Assembly: GCA_040216635.1 (NCBI GenBank)
Contig: JAVJOU010000001.1
Span: 1-64,000, forward strand
DNA: 64,000 bases
From: UBA1479 sp040216635
GTDB taxonomy: Bacteria; Pseudomonadota; Alphaproteobacteria; Rhodospirillales; Casp-alpha2
Direction: 5' to 3'
In this document: positions 19,015 through 28,052 of the stretch, piece after piece
Position numbering within the stretch: the stretch's first letter is position 1
How the letters are laid out: every line of letters begins with the position of its first letter
Program-made: the position numbers and the translations under genes
Notes under the pieces: generated by a model
Database searches by the model: none
Told to the model about the DNA's origin: nothing
The model's input: the letters and a program-made list of their open reading frames with translations, nothing else

Positions 19015-19249
19015 GCGTAAAATAACGCGTATCGCGCCGGCTGGCCCAGATGACGCCGATTCATTGCGTCTGATGGGAAGCCCGCCTAAAACAGGTTCAG
19101 CATAATGTTTAAGGATGCAACGGTGTCATCCCAATCACGCGTCAATATATCATTGCATTGTATGCATAACCGCATATTACTTGAAGATGCGGCACGTTGC
19201 GGAGCCATTGGGTTGGCACGAGGTTTGCGTTATTCGAATACGTTCAGGT

Positions 19250-19268
19250 CGAAGTGATCTTCACTTCG
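19250..19268 (+). promoter_or_regulatory. Palindrome before the response regulator gene
   Basis: CGAAGTGA and TCACTTCG flank a 3-bp centre, ending 18 bp before the start codon at 19287. As DNA it could be an operator, and as RNA a hairpin occluding initiation. The rest of the 272-bp gap after the pseudouridine synthase gene shows no other gene or clear terminator. Confidence 0.45.
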
Positions 19269-19286
19269 CGATAAAGACGAGAAAAC

Positions 19287-19970
19287 ATGCGCCTACTCCT
19301 TGTTGAAGACCACAATCGTTTCGCAGAATCCATCAAGATCGGCCTTGAGAACGAGGCCTTTGCGGTGGATACCGTTGATTCCGGCGCCGCCGCGGATGCC
19401 GCGGTCGCAAGCATTCAATATGACGCGATCATTCTTGATTTGGGATTGCCGGACACGGATGGGCTGACGCTGCTCAAGGAATGGCGCAAACAGGGAAAAA
19501 TTGTGCCTGTTCTTATCTTGACCGCGCGGGACGGCCTGGATGACAGGGTCAAGGGGCTCAACACGGGGGCCGACGATTACCTTCTGAAACCCTTTGAGAT
19601 GGAAGAACTGATCGCCCGAATTCGCGCGCTTTTGCGCCGGCCGGGCGGGGTTCTGGGATTGGTGATGACCGCAGGGAACGTATCCTTCGACACCACGGCG
19701 CGCGAAGTGCGTGTGAATGATCAACCCATATCCATTTCCCGGCGCGAGATGGGCGTGCTAGAACAATTGATGCGGCGATATGGGCGTGTCGTGCCCAAAT
19801 CGGTCTTGGAGGACAAGATATACGGCTTTGACGAAGAGGTTTCGTCGAATTCTGTGGAGGTCCATGTATCCAGACTTCGAAAACGGCTTACAAAAAACGG
19901 GGCGAGTGTGAGCGTCCACACCTTGCGGGGCGTCGGATATCTGCTGTCCGAAGGTGCATTAAACAACTGA
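19287..19970 (+). CDS. OmpR/PhoB-family response regulator
   Basis: 227 residues. The receiver domain has the phospho-acceptor Asp51 (IILDLGLPD) and the conserved Lys in LLKPFEMEEL. A winged-helix DNA-binding domain follows from about residue 125 (EVHVSRLRKRL; GVGYLLSEGA). It resembles the QseB/TctD/PhoP group. It is followed by a DUF2336 protein gene and a histidine kinase gene on the same strand, so the three probably form one signalling unit. The input signal is unknown. Confidence 0.93.
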   Translation: MRLLLVEDHNRFAESIKIGLENEAFAVDTVDSGAAADAAVASIQYDAIILDLGLPDTDGLTLLKEWRKQGKIVPVLILTARDGLDDRVKGLNTGADDYLLKPFEMEELIARIRALLRRPGGVLGLVMTAGNVSFDTTAREVRVNDQPISISRREMGVLEQLMRRYGRVVPKSVLEDKIYGFDEEVSSNSVEVHVSRLRKRLTKNGASVSVHTLRGVGYLLSEGALNN

Positions 19971-19985
19971 CTGTTGATCGTAGAA

Positions 19986-21137
19986 ATGAACGAAAATAAT
20001 CAAAACGGTGAACCCACAGTCGATCACGAGTTTCTTCTGAATCTCGCGCGCGAAAAGTCCACGATGGGCCGCGCGAAATTGACCGAAACCATCACGGATT
20101 TGTTCGAGAACAAGGGCGATGCCCTGACGGACCGCGAACGGGCCTTGATGTTCGGTATTTTACGCAGCGTCGTCCGTGAAATTGAAATGTCCGTCCGCCG
20201 CGGCGTGGCCCAGCAGTTGGCGGGCCTGAACGACGTGCCCGAAGACTTGGTGCGCATTCTTGCGAATGATGAGATCGAGGTCGCATACCCTGTGCTGACC
20301 GAGTCGGGTCTGCTGAAGGATTCCGATCTGATCGAAATCATCCGCCACCGCACGATGGAACACCAACTTGCCGTCGCGATCCGTCAGAACATCAGCGAAG
20401 AAGTTTCCCAGGCATTGGTCGAAACGGGGAATGAACGCGTCGTCGTCACGTTACTGAAGAATGAGAACGCCAAGATTTCGCAAAGTACGATGGAATACCT
20501 TGTCGAACAGTCAAAACGCGTCGATACGTTCCAAGAACCGGTTCTCCATCGCGAGGAACTGCGCCCCGACCTGGCGCAGCGTATGTTCATGTGGGTTTCC
20601 GCTGCCTTGCGGGAATTCATCATCGAAAACTTCAAGCTCGACCAATCCGTCGTCGATGATCTGCTGGAGCAGATTGCGGCCAAGGAATCCGGTGTCGTTC
20701 CGGATGTCTCCACCAGTTTGAAATCCAATGAACTGGCCGCCAACCTGGAACGTGAGGGCATGGTGACGCCGGAAATGCTCATCACGGCCCTGAGCCAGGG
20801 GGAGGTGTCGCTGTTCCTGGCCTTGTTCTCACGGCTGACCGGCATTCGTGAATATCTTGCGAAGCGGATACTGTTTGAGCCGGGCGGCGAGGGGCTTGCG
20901 ATTTGCTGCAAGGCCGTGGGGCTGACCAAGGAAGAATTCGCTCAAATCTTCCGTTATGCGCAATTGGTGCGCGCGCGGCGTAGCGATCGGATTGAAGAGG
21001 CGTTGACGGAAGTCATCTGGATATACGAGGACATGAGCCGCGAGGCTGCGGCCGGTGTGCTGAAGACATGGCGTCGGAATACAGGCTATTTGTCGGCAAT
21101 CCGTCAGATCCAGTCGGCCACCCGGCGAAATGCGTGA
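19986..21137 (+). CDS. DUF2336 domain protein
   Basis: 383 residues from ATG 19986. A TTG 12 bp upstream in frame is less likely. The protein is all-helical in appearance, with no signal peptide and no membrane segments, and resembles DUF2336 proteins that are common in alphaproteobacteria, often beside sensory genes. Its biochemical role is not established. Here it lies between a response regulator and a histidine kinase and overlaps the kinase start by 8 bp, so it likely serves the same pathway, for example as a scaffold or modulator. That role is inference. Confidence 0.8.
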   Translation: MNENNQNGEPTVDHEFLLNLAREKSTMGRAKLTETITDLFENKGDALTDRERALMFGILRSVVREIEMSVRRGVAQQLAGLNDVPEDLVRILANDEIEVAYPVLTESGLLKDSDLIEIIRHRTMEHQLAVAIRQNISEEVSQALVETGNERVVVTLLKNENAKISQSTMEYLVEQSKRVDTFQEPVLHREELRPDLAQRMFMWVSAALREFIIENFKLDQSVVDDLLEQIAAKESGVVPDVSTSLKSNELAANLEREGMVTPEMLITALSQGEVSLFLALFSRLTGIREYLAKRILFEPGGEGLAICCKAVGLTKEEFAQIFRYAQLVRARRSDRIEEALTEVIWIYEDMSREAAAGVLKTWRRNTGYLSAIRQIQSATRRNA

Positions 21138-22203
21138 GCGCAGACCGCGCAGTTGGCCGTCTCTTACCGCTGATCCGGAAACGCGTGCGGCCGAAGCCCT
21201 AACCCGCTTAGAAGACGTCACACGCCTTGTTTCGGACTTGGTGTGGGAAACGGATGCGGACCTTAAGCTGTCCTACGTCTCCGAACATGCATTCGAGGTT
21301 TTGGGTTTTCTTCCTCTTCAGCTTGAAGGCAAGACGTTCAGTGAACTCGGCCGCTTCATTGATGAGGAGGGCGATAAACTGGATTTGGATCTGCACAAAC
21401 CATTCCGTGATGTCACCTTCATCGTCGATGGTGCATCCGGCGACCTTCATCGTTTGTTGATGAGCGGTCTACCGTTCTTCGATTTGGATGACGGCCGCTT
21501 TTCCGGTGTGCGCGGTACGGCCCGTGACGTGACGGAAATTCATCGTGCCGAGCGCATTCGTTCCGAACAGGAGGAGCGCCAAAAGGCTTTTGTCGCGGAT
21601 GTTGCCCATGAATTAAGGACGCCGTTGGCAGTCTTGCGCGCCAAGCTGGATACATTGAAGGATGAGCAAGCGGCCGCTGTGCTGCGGAATGAAGTCGACA
21701 GCATGACGCGGCTGGTGTCTCAGATGCTGGCCTTTGCTCGTTATGAATTGTTTCGTCCGGGATCGGATGAAACCGCTGATCTTGGTGAAGTCTGTACGGC
21801 GGTCGCAACCCATCTGGCGCCGATCGCGATCCATGAACAGCGGACGATCGAAGTTTTAGCGGACGGCCCGTCGGTGGTCGTGCGCGGCTCTGCCCCGGCG
21901 TTGGAACAGGCTATTCGCAACCTTGTTGAAAATGCAATTCGCTTTGCGCCGCCCCAATCGACGGTTACCGTCCGTGTTACGGATGAGCCGGCCATTCATG
22001 TCATCGACCGCGGGCCCGGTGTTCCAGGAGAACGCCGGGCGACGATTTTTGACCGTTTCGACCGTGCGGACCGGCGGGGCGATGGTGCCGGGTTGGGGCT
22101 GGCGATCGTAAAGCGGATCGCGGATGCTCATGGGGCCCAGGTGGAAATCCATGATCCTCCCGAAGGCGGGGCGGATTTCTGTATGAGGTTTCCTGCCGAA
22201 TAA
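21130..22203 (+). CDS. Soluble PAS-domain sensor histidine kinase
   Basis: 357 residues. A PAS-like domain (about 25-130, with LVWETDADLKLSYVSEHAFE) is followed by a dimerization/phosphoacceptor domain with His160 (FVADVAHELRTPLAVL) and a HATPase domain (N-box NLVENAIRFAPP, G1 DRGPGVPGE, G2 GAGLGLAIVKRI). No transmembrane segment is visible, so it senses a cytoplasmic cue. It is the likely partner of the response regulator at 19287. It ends before a strong terminator. Confidence 0.93.
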   Translation: MRERRPRSWPSLTADPETRAAEALTRLEDVTRLVSDLVWETDADLKLSYVSEHAFEVLGFLPLQLEGKTFSELGRFIDEEGDKLDLDLHKPFRDVTFIVDGASGDLHRLLMSGLPFFDLDDGRFSGVRGTARDVTEIHRAERIRSEQEERQKAFVADVAHELRTPLAVLRAKLDTLKDEQAAAVLRNEVDSMTRLVSQMLAFARYELFRPGSDETADLGEVCTAVATHLAPIAIHEQRTIEVLADGPSVVVRGSAPALEQAIRNLVENAIRFAPPQSTVTVRVTDEPAIHVIDRGPGVPGERRATIFDRFDRADRRGDGAGLGLAIVKRIADAHGAQVEIHDPPEGGADFCMRFPAE

Positions 22204-22408
22204 CGGCAAACCTCGTTTGATTCCAAGAATGTAGGGAATTGTCAGGTAGTGGTCAGCTTGATCGCCGACACTGTATGGGTGTTTAGAACGTCCTGGGTGA
22301 CGGCCAATGTGGGCTTCCCCTGGGCGGGCGGATCGACCGCCACTCTTACGTTTTCACCGTACCGTCGCAAACTGAATTGGTTTGCGGCGGCTCACCCTCG
22401 AAACTTAA

Positions 22409-22438
22409 AGCCGCTCGATGTCGAGCGGCTTTTTTTTT
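22409..22438 (+). terminator. Terminator of the kinase operon
   Basis: AGCCGCTCGA pairs with TCGAGCGGCT, followed directly by eight or more T residues. It is a textbook intrinsic terminator on the plus strand about 205 bp after the kinase stop codon. Confidence 0.92.
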
Positions 22439-22493
22439 GTCTAAAACGAGCCGCTTTCCGGCTGAAAAGGCTGATCGCATCTACCCGGGGACA

Positions 22494-22529
22494 TAAAAGA
22501 AAAGGGCGGTACCTTTCGGCACCGCCCCT
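22494..22529 (-). terminator. Terminator of the larger OmpA-type lipoprotein gene
   Basis: On the minus strand GGGCGGTGCC, loop GAAA, GGTACCGCCC (one G-U pair), then TTTTCTTTT. It lies 24 bp after the stop codon of the lipoprotein gene at 22553. Confidence 0.88.
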
Positions 22530-22552
22530 GGAATTGGTTATGGTTGCGTGAC

Positions 22553-23389
22553 TTAGTTCTTCACGACGACCGATACCCGGCGGTTTTTGGCGTTCTTCAC
22601 ACCATCGCCGGTTTTTTCGGCCGGCTCGTCTTCGCCGTAGAACTGGGTGACGATCTTGGTCGGATCGATCCCGATTTCGGAGAAGGTGGCCTTTACGGCA
22701 TCAACGCGCATTTCGGAAAGTTTGCGGTTATAGCCTTTGTCGCCGGAGGTATCGGCGTGGCCCGTCAACAGCACGGCTTTGACGCCGCTGACCGTTGCGG
22801 CCATGACTTCATAGGCAACGCCCATCGCCGCTTCGTTCAGGTTGGACTTGTCATAATCGAAGTAGATGACGAATTCCTTGTCGGCCATGGCTTTTTTCTT
22901 GGCTGCCGGCTTGGCGCCGCCGAGGCCTTTCATCGCCGCGTCAAAAGCGCTGCGGCACCGGGCGATGTCCTCAGGTTGGTCGCCTTCTTCCTGTTCCTGC
23001 AGCCAACAGTCGAACATGGCCTGGGCACGGGCTGCCTTGGCCGGATCCTTCTTTGCCGCACCACCGGCAAGGGCATCCGCCAGCGCCTTGCGGGCGGCGG
23101 TCAGATCACCCATCGCGCCTTTGGAAATTTTCCGTTCGGAAATTTCTTGCGGGCCGGTGTCTTTGCCGTCGGCCGCCATTTTTGCACGGTTGTTGAAATA
23201 GACCGCGTCTTCCGTATCCACTTCTTCGTCTTCCAAGCGCGCAAGATCGACATATTCGGTGAACAACGCCTTTTGGAATGCGTCGCCCTTGAGCGTCATC
23301 ATTTTGGTCTTGTCCAGGTCAATACTGGAACAGGCGGCAACCAATGCGCCGGTTAGGCCCAAAACGGCCAGTCTTTGCAGGATCTTCAT
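22553..23389 (-). CDS. OmpA-family lipoprotein, long paralog
   Basis: 278 residues from the ATG at 23389, which has AAGGAG 8 nt upstream. A lipobox (LVAAC) follows a short signal peptide, so it should be lipid-anchored. After a 150-residue Lys/Ala/Asp-rich helical segment comes a peptidoglycan-binding OmpA-like domain with GHADTSGDKGYNRKLSEMR and the terminal NAKNRRVSVVVKN. It probably ties the outer membrane to peptidoglycan. It is a paralog of the gene at 23479: signal peptide and C-terminal domain are nearly the same, while the central helical part is extra. Confidence 0.88.
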   Translation of the reverse strand: MKILQRLAVLGLTGALVAACSSIDLDKTKMMTLKGDAFQKALFTEYVDLARLEDEEVDTEDAVYFNNRAKMAADGKDTGPQEISERKISKGAMGDLTAARKALADALAGGAAKKDPAKAARAQAMFDCWLQEQEEGDQPEDIARCRSAFDAAMKGLGGAKPAAKKKAMADKEFVIYFDYDKSNLNEAAMGVAYEVMAATVSGVKAVLLTGHADTSGDKGYNRKLSEMRVDAVKATFSEIGIDPTKIVTQFYGEDEPAEKTGDGVKNAKNRRVSVVVKN

Positions 23390-23478
23390 TTCTGTGTCTC
23401 CTTCCAAGGTTGAGGGTCGGGGTTAATATCGGTTGGATACGCCCCTCCCCCGGTGGGCGTTTTGGTGAATGTTCGGTC

Positions 23479-23961
23479 CTAGAACTTCAGGACCACGTCC
23501 ACTCTACGGTTCTTGGCATTCTTAACGCCGTCCGCCGTTTTTTCAGCAGGCTCATCTTCACCATAGAACTGTGTGATGATTTTGGTCGGATCGATGCCGA
23601 TTTCGGAAAAGACCTGTTTGACGGTCTCGACACGCTTTTCAGACAGTTTGCGGTTGAATTCTCTGTCGCCTGCCGTGTCGGTGTGACCGGTCAGAAGGAC
23701 GGCTTTGTAGCCGCCCATTGTGTCGGCCATCAGCTGATAGGCGGCGGTCATTCCTTCTTCGCTTACAGCCGCTTTACCGAAGTCGAAATGGATCACGTAT
23801 TTCTGATCCGGTTTGGACTTCTTCTTTTCAGCAGTCTTGGCGGCGGCGGCGGGTTTTGCCGTGGCAGCACCAGAATTAGCAGCATCGCCGTCCATATTGG
23901 CACAAGCAGCGACCAGCGCACCGGTCAGTCCCAAAACAGCAAATCTGTTCAGGATGTTCAT
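23479..23961 (-). CDS. OmpA-family lipoprotein, short paralog
   Basis: 160 residues from ATG 23961. The ATG two codons upstream is too close to the AAGGA, and the paralog aligns with the second. A signal peptide and lipobox (LVAAC) are followed by a short Ala/Lys-rich linker and an OmpA-like domain (GHTDTAGDREFNRKLSEKR; NAKNRRVDVVLKF). It resembles Pal in size but not clearly in context, as no tol genes are nearby. It is separated by 89 bp from its larger paralog, and both are read in the same direction. Confidence 0.88.
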   Translation of the reverse strand: MNILNRFAVLGLTGALVAACANMDGDAANSGAATAKPAAAAKTAEKKKSKPDQKYVIHFDFGKAAVSEEGMTAAYQLMADTMGGYKAVLLTGHTDTAGDREFNRKLSEKRVETVKQVFSEIGIDPTKIITQFYGEDEPAEKTADGVKNAKNRRVDVVLKF

Positions 23962-23967
23962 AGTCAT

Positions 23968-24258
23968 ATTTCCTTCCTAGGTAAGAGGGTTGGTATTTTT
24001 GTTGCTTAGATGCGCCATGCCCCCCGGCGGTCGGTGCCAGTCCGCAGAACGTCAATAATGTAATAGATGTTCGTGTCGAATATAGCGGTCCGTACGCTTG
24101 TGCTCCTCGTCAACATTCGGCTGCAGAATTGACTATATTAGCCTGTGACGCAAGCGGCGCGCGCATTCGTTTTTCCTGTTCTTGTATATAAGACATGTTC
24201 CGGCAAAGTGTGAAACCTGTCCTTGCAGCGTCATGTTGCTGTGTCATAGAACGGCGTC
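23968..24258. other. Divergent intergenic region
   Basis: 291 bp between the short OmpA-type lipoprotein gene (-) and the HAD phosphatase gene (+), so it must hold promoters for both. It is more A+T-rich than its neighbours, but I could not single out convincing -35/-10 pairs or a repeat. No gene is seen in it. Confidence 0.6.
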
Positions 24259-24936
24259 ATGGACATCAAACTCTGTGTCTTTGATTGCGACGGAACGCTC
24301 GTCGACTCTCAGGACAGCATCATTCGGTCGATGAAATCTGCGTTTCTCGCCTGCGGCCTCTCGGAGCCGTCGCCGCGTGATATCCGGCGCGTGGTTGGGC
24401 TTCCCCTTGCCGCGGCGGCCATGGTTCTGGCGCCCCAGGGAACGGACAAGATCATGGCGGAACGGTTGGCCGAGGCATATCGGGATTCCTTTTCCGGTCT
24501 TCGGCGGAACGGATTGGTCGATGATCCTCTATATCCGGGTGTGGTGGAAACAGTCGACGCCTTGGATGCGGAGGGCTGGTTGCTGGGCATCGCCACGGGG
24601 AAGGGGCGGCGTGGCCTGGACCTGACATTGGACAAGCACGGCTTGCAAGGGCGTTTCGTCACGCTGCAGACAGCCGACAGTGCCCCCGGCAAGCCCGACC
24701 CCGGCATGCTGCTGAACGCCATGGCGGAAGCCGGAACCGAGCCGTCCAGCACGGTGATGATCGGTGACACGACCTATGACGTGGAAATGTCCCAAAATGC
24801 GGGTGTCCTCGCCATTGGTGTCGCCTGGGGTTATCATGAAACGACTGAACTGATGGCGGCGGGCGCGGCCCGGGTGATTGCCGGGTTTGAAGACCTTGTC
24901 CCCAGTCTAAACGATGTAATGGAGGCCAAACCGTGA
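24259..24936 (+). CDS. HAD-superfamily phosphatase (phosphoglycolate phosphatase-like)
   Basis: 225 residues. Motif I is FDCDGTLVDS, with nucleophile Asp9 and acid/base Asp11. Motif II Thr lies in GIATGKG, and motif III/IV is KPDPGML then IGDTTYDVEM. A helical cap sits between motifs I and II, as in Gph-type enzymes, which dephosphorylate 2-phosphoglycolate or related small metabolites. The exact substrate cannot be read from sequence. The stop codon overlaps the next start (GTGA). Confidence 0.88.
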   Translation: MDIKLCVFDCDGTLVDSQDSIIRSMKSAFLACGLSEPSPRDIRRVVGLPLAAAAMVLAPQGTDKIMAERLAEAYRDSFSGLRRNGLVDDPLYPGVVETVDALDAEGWLLGIATGKGRRGLDLTLDKHGLQGRFVTLQTADSAPGKPDPGMLLNAMAEAGTEPSSTVMIGDTTYDVEMSQNAGVLAIGVAWGYHETTELMAAGAARVIAGFEDLVPSLNDVMEAKP

Positions 24937-27260
24937 AGCGGCTGTTCAAGACGATTTCAGTCCTGGGTGTATTGCTGATCGCCGTGGTTGTTGCCGCAGT
25001 GGCTGTTCTCAGCTCGTTGGACTTCAATGACTACAAGGGCGAGATCACGGCAGAGGTCAAAAAGGCGACCGGGCGAGAGATGACGATCTCGGGCGATCTG
25101 AAGCTCAACATCTCTCTTACGCCGTCGCTTTATGTGGACGGTGTTACCTTCGCCAATGCGCCCTGGGGGTCGCGTCCTCAGATGATGTCTCTCAAGCGGC
25201 TCGAGGCCGAGGTTGCGTTGCTGCCGTTGCTGTCAAGCGAGATCGACGTCAAGCGGCTGGTGTTGGTTGGGCTCGATCTGCTGGCGGAAACGGACAAACA
25301 GGGACGGGGAAACTGGCAATTCGGCGCGGTGGAAGACAAGGCACCGGCGGCAGAGAGTGGATCGGGCAAAGCCCTTTTGCCGGTCGTCCGCAAAGTCCGC
25401 ATCGAGGATTTACGGCTGACCTATCGCGACGGGCAAACGGGCAAGGAAACCCGGCTGACGCTGCCTAAAATGGACCTGGGCGCGGACAGCACTTCGGCCC
25501 CCCTGCGTATCGCATTGGAAGGCGACGTCAATGGTGAACGGTTTTCAGCCGACGGAACCATCGCATCCATCAAGCAGCTGACGTCGGGCTCGGAATTGCC
25601 GCTTGATCTGAAGGCAAGCGCGCTTGGCGCCGAGGCAACGGTGCGGGGTGTTATCGCCGATCCGAAATCCATGACGGGCCTTGCGGTTTCGCTTGCGGCA
25701 AAAGGCGATTCCATTTCCGCGACCGCCCAGGCGGCGGCGAAGATGGTTCCGGACATACCGGTGACGATGGTCCCGGATCTCGGCCCGTACGATATTTCGC
25801 TGACTGTAACCGGATCGTCGGCGAAGCCGAGCATTTCAAATCTCAAGGCATCATTGGGCCGGTCCGGGGAAACCAAGTTCACGGTGGCCGGGGCGATCTC
25901 CAATGCGATCAAGGCTTCTGGTATCGATTTACAGGTCGCGGCAACGGTTGCGGAGCCGACAGGCTTGGCCAAGACTTTAGGCATCGATGTGCCGCCGCTT
26001 CCCGGTATTAAGGTTGCCGCGAATGTGTCGGATGGAAACGGCGGATACCGTCTGGGCAATCTTGCATTGATGATCGGTGCCAGCGATCTGAAGGGTACGG
26101 CGACGGCTTATCTGGGCAGTGCCCGACCGAGAGTTCTCGCCGATTTGCAATCAACGCTGCTTGATCTGGACGAGCTTCTGCCCAAGGGAGAAAGCAAACA
26201 GGCACCGCCGCCGGCCGACGGCCGCTTGTTCTCCGCTGATCCGCTGCCGTTTGAAGGGCTTAAGGCTGCCGATGCGGATGTGAAACTCGCGGTGGCCAAG
26301 GTTCGCGTCAATAAGATGGATGTCACGGATGTCCGACTGGGCGTCATGCTTAAAGGCGGAAATCTGGTTCTCAATCCCGTGCAGGCGGTCGTTGCGGATG
26401 GCCGGATTTCAGGCGACGTCAGTTTGGGTGCCGATCAGGCGGTGCCGCCGCTTGGTGTGAACCTGAATGTGGCCAAGCTGGATTACGGAAAACTGGTTGT
26501 CCAGATGGGGCAGAAACCGGTCGCCGAAGGTACGGCGGACGCCACGGTCCGCATAACGGGGGCAGGCACCAGCCTGCGCCAGATCATGGCGGGATTGGAT
26601 GGAAAGCTGCGTTTGGTTTCGGAAAAGGGGCGGATCGAAAGTTCCATGCTGAACATTGCCTCGGCCGACATCATGTCGGCATTGCCCTTGGTGGACAGCA
26701 AGGGAGACAAGGACCTGCGTTGTGCCGTGGTCGATTTCGACATCGTCAAGGGCCTGGCCAACGCCAAGGCCATGGTGGTCGAGACCGGGGGGCTTTCCGT
26801 GGTCGGGGTTGGCGGCGTCAACCTTCGGGATGAAACGCTGAATCTGGTGTTGGAGCCACGGGCCAAGAAAACCAGCCTGCTCAGTGCGGCGATCGTTCCG
26901 GTTGCCGTGCGCGGGACCTTGGCCAAGCCGGAACCCAAGGTCAACCCGGCCGATCTGGTAACCGGTGTTGCATCAAACGTCGCCAGTGGTGCTGCTGCGG
27001 TCATGACCTTTGGGTTGTCGGTCTTGGCGGAAAGTGTGTTCAACCGGGCCACCAGCACGGATGGCACCGATTATTGTGCCCTGGCATTGGCCGGAAAACA
27101 GGTCACGCCGACCAAGGGTAGTAAGAAATCATCGACCTCCGGAACTGATAGCAAGAGCCCACCGGCACAGCAGGAAAAGCCCAAGTCCGGGATCGGCGGG
27201 GCGCTTGAAAATATCGAAAAGGGCATTGGCGGCGGTCTTAAAGGGCTGTTCGGTAAATAG
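24933..27260 (+). CDS. AsmA-family envelope protein
   Basis: 775 residues. An N-terminal membrane anchor (VLGVLLIAVVVAAVAVLSSL) is followed by the AsmA N-terminal region (DFNDYKGEITAEVKKATGREM; LSLTPSLYVDGVTFANAPWG-like) and a C-terminal AsmA_2-like part. Such proteins form long beta-rich groove structures implicated in lipid transport between the membranes. The C-terminal 70 residues are low-complexity (Ser, Lys, Gly). The start is GTG 24933, overlapping the phosphatase gene stop. Confidence 0.88.
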   Translation: MKRLFKTISVLGVLLIAVVVAAVAVLSSLDFNDYKGEITAEVKKATGREMTISGDLKLNISLTPSLYVDGVTFANAPWGSRPQMMSLKRLEAEVALLPLLSSEIDVKRLVLVGLDLLAETDKQGRGNWQFGAVEDKAPAAESGSGKALLPVVRKVRIEDLRLTYRDGQTGKETRLTLPKMDLGADSTSAPLRIALEGDVNGERFSADGTIASIKQLTSGSELPLDLKASALGAEATVRGVIADPKSMTGLAVSLAAKGDSISATAQAAAKMVPDIPVTMVPDLGPYDISLTVTGSSAKPSISNLKASLGRSGETKFTVAGAISNAIKASGIDLQVAATVAEPTGLAKTLGIDVPPLPGIKVAANVSDGNGGYRLGNLALMIGASDLKGTATAYLGSARPRVLADLQSTLLDLDELLPKGESKQAPPPADGRLFSADPLPFEGLKAADADVKLAVAKVRVNKMDVTDVRLGVMLKGGNLVLNPVQAVVADGRISGDVSLGADQAVPPLGVNLNVAKLDYGKLVVQMGQKPVAEGTADATVRITGAGTSLRQIMAGLDGKLRLVSEKGRIESSMLNIASADIMSALPLVDSKGDKDLRCAVVDFDIVKGLANAKAMVVETGGLSVVGVGGVNLRDETLNLVLEPRAKKTSLLSAAIVPVAVRGTLAKPEPKVNPADLVTGVASNVASGAAAVMTFGLSVLAESVFNRATSTDGTDYCALALAGKQVTPTKGSKKSSTSGTDSKSPPAQQEKPKSGIGGALENIEKGIGGGLKGLFGK

Positions 27261-27298
27261 CCGCTCTCAAGTCTCCTGCCCACAGACGGAATTCCATC

Positions 27299-28021
27299 AT
27301 GTCGAAACCGGATATGAAGCGGTTCTACCGCGACGTTACGATTGGTCCTGCTGAAGACGGTACGGAAGCAGACGGCCCATTCCGCGTCTTGCTGGATGGC
27401 CGCCAGGTCAAATCCCCCATGGGGCGCGTTCTGGCGGTGCCGTCGCAACAGTTGGCCGAAGCCATGGCCGCCGAGTGGGAGGCCCAGTCCGAAAAAATCC
27501 TACCCGCGACTATGCCCATGACCCAGTTGTCCTTTACGGCCATCGACCGGATCGCACCGGAAAGGGAAGAGGTCGCGCAGCGGATATCGCGCTACGGTGA
27601 AACGGACTTGTTGTGCTACCGGGCGGAAGCCCCGTCCGACCTGGTGCACCGCCAGACGGATCAATGGGATCCGCTGCTTGCCTGGGCCGATGCGCAATAC
27701 GGCGCGGTGCTGACGGTGACAAGCGGGATTATCCCCGTGCCCCAGCCTGAGGACGCTTTGGCCGCCCTGACCAATGCCGTCGATGCGTTTGACCCTTATC
27801 GCCTGACGGCGCTTGCCGCGGTCGTGCAGGCGGCCGGCTCGCTTGTGATCGGGTTGGCTTTGGTAGAAGGCCGCCTGAATGCGGATCAGGCCGTTGCCGT
27901 GTCACAACTTGATGATGCCTATCAAAGCGAGAAATGGGGCCAGGATAAGGAAGCGCTGGACCGGCTGAAGGCGTTGCAGGCGGAGATCACCCAGGCCGAG
28001 CATTTTCTCGGCCTGCTGTAG
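27299..28021 (+). CDS. ATP12-family F1-ATPase assembly chaperone
   Basis: 240 residues. The N-terminal KRFYRDVTIG and central MAAEWEAQSEKILPATMPMT segments match the ATP12 family. In mitochondria ATP12 binds F1 alpha before assembly. Family members are common in alphaproteobacteria, where the same role is presumed. It lies 38 bp after the AsmA gene and is the last plus-strand gene before a convergent response regulator. Confidence 0.92.
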   Translation: MSKPDMKRFYRDVTIGPAEDGTEADGPFRVLLDGRQVKSPMGRVLAVPSQQLAEAMAAEWEAQSEKILPATMPMTQLSFTAIDRIAPEREEVAQRISRYGETDLLCYRAEAPSDLVHRQTDQWDPLLAWADAQYGAVLTVTSGIIPVPQPEDALAALTNAVDAFDPYRLTALAAVVQAAGSLVIGLALVEGRLNADQAVAVSQLDDAYQSEKWGQDKEALDRLKALQAEITQAEHFLGLL

Positions 28022-28052
28022 GCCGAAATCCTAGGCCAAGCCCCGGAGAGAT

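Larger units (their letters stand above)
22204..22552. other. Gene-free gap holding two opposed terminators
   Basis: 349 bp between the convergent kinase (+) and OmpA lipoprotein (-) genes. A 100-codon open frame on the plus strand at 22249 has no family resemblance and runs through the terminator, so I do not call it. Apart from the two terminators listed separately, I see nothing in it. Confidence 0.7.

Noticed and set aside
22249..22551. 100-codon plus-strand frame between kinase and OmpA genes
   Set aside because: It runs through two terminators and resembles nothing known.
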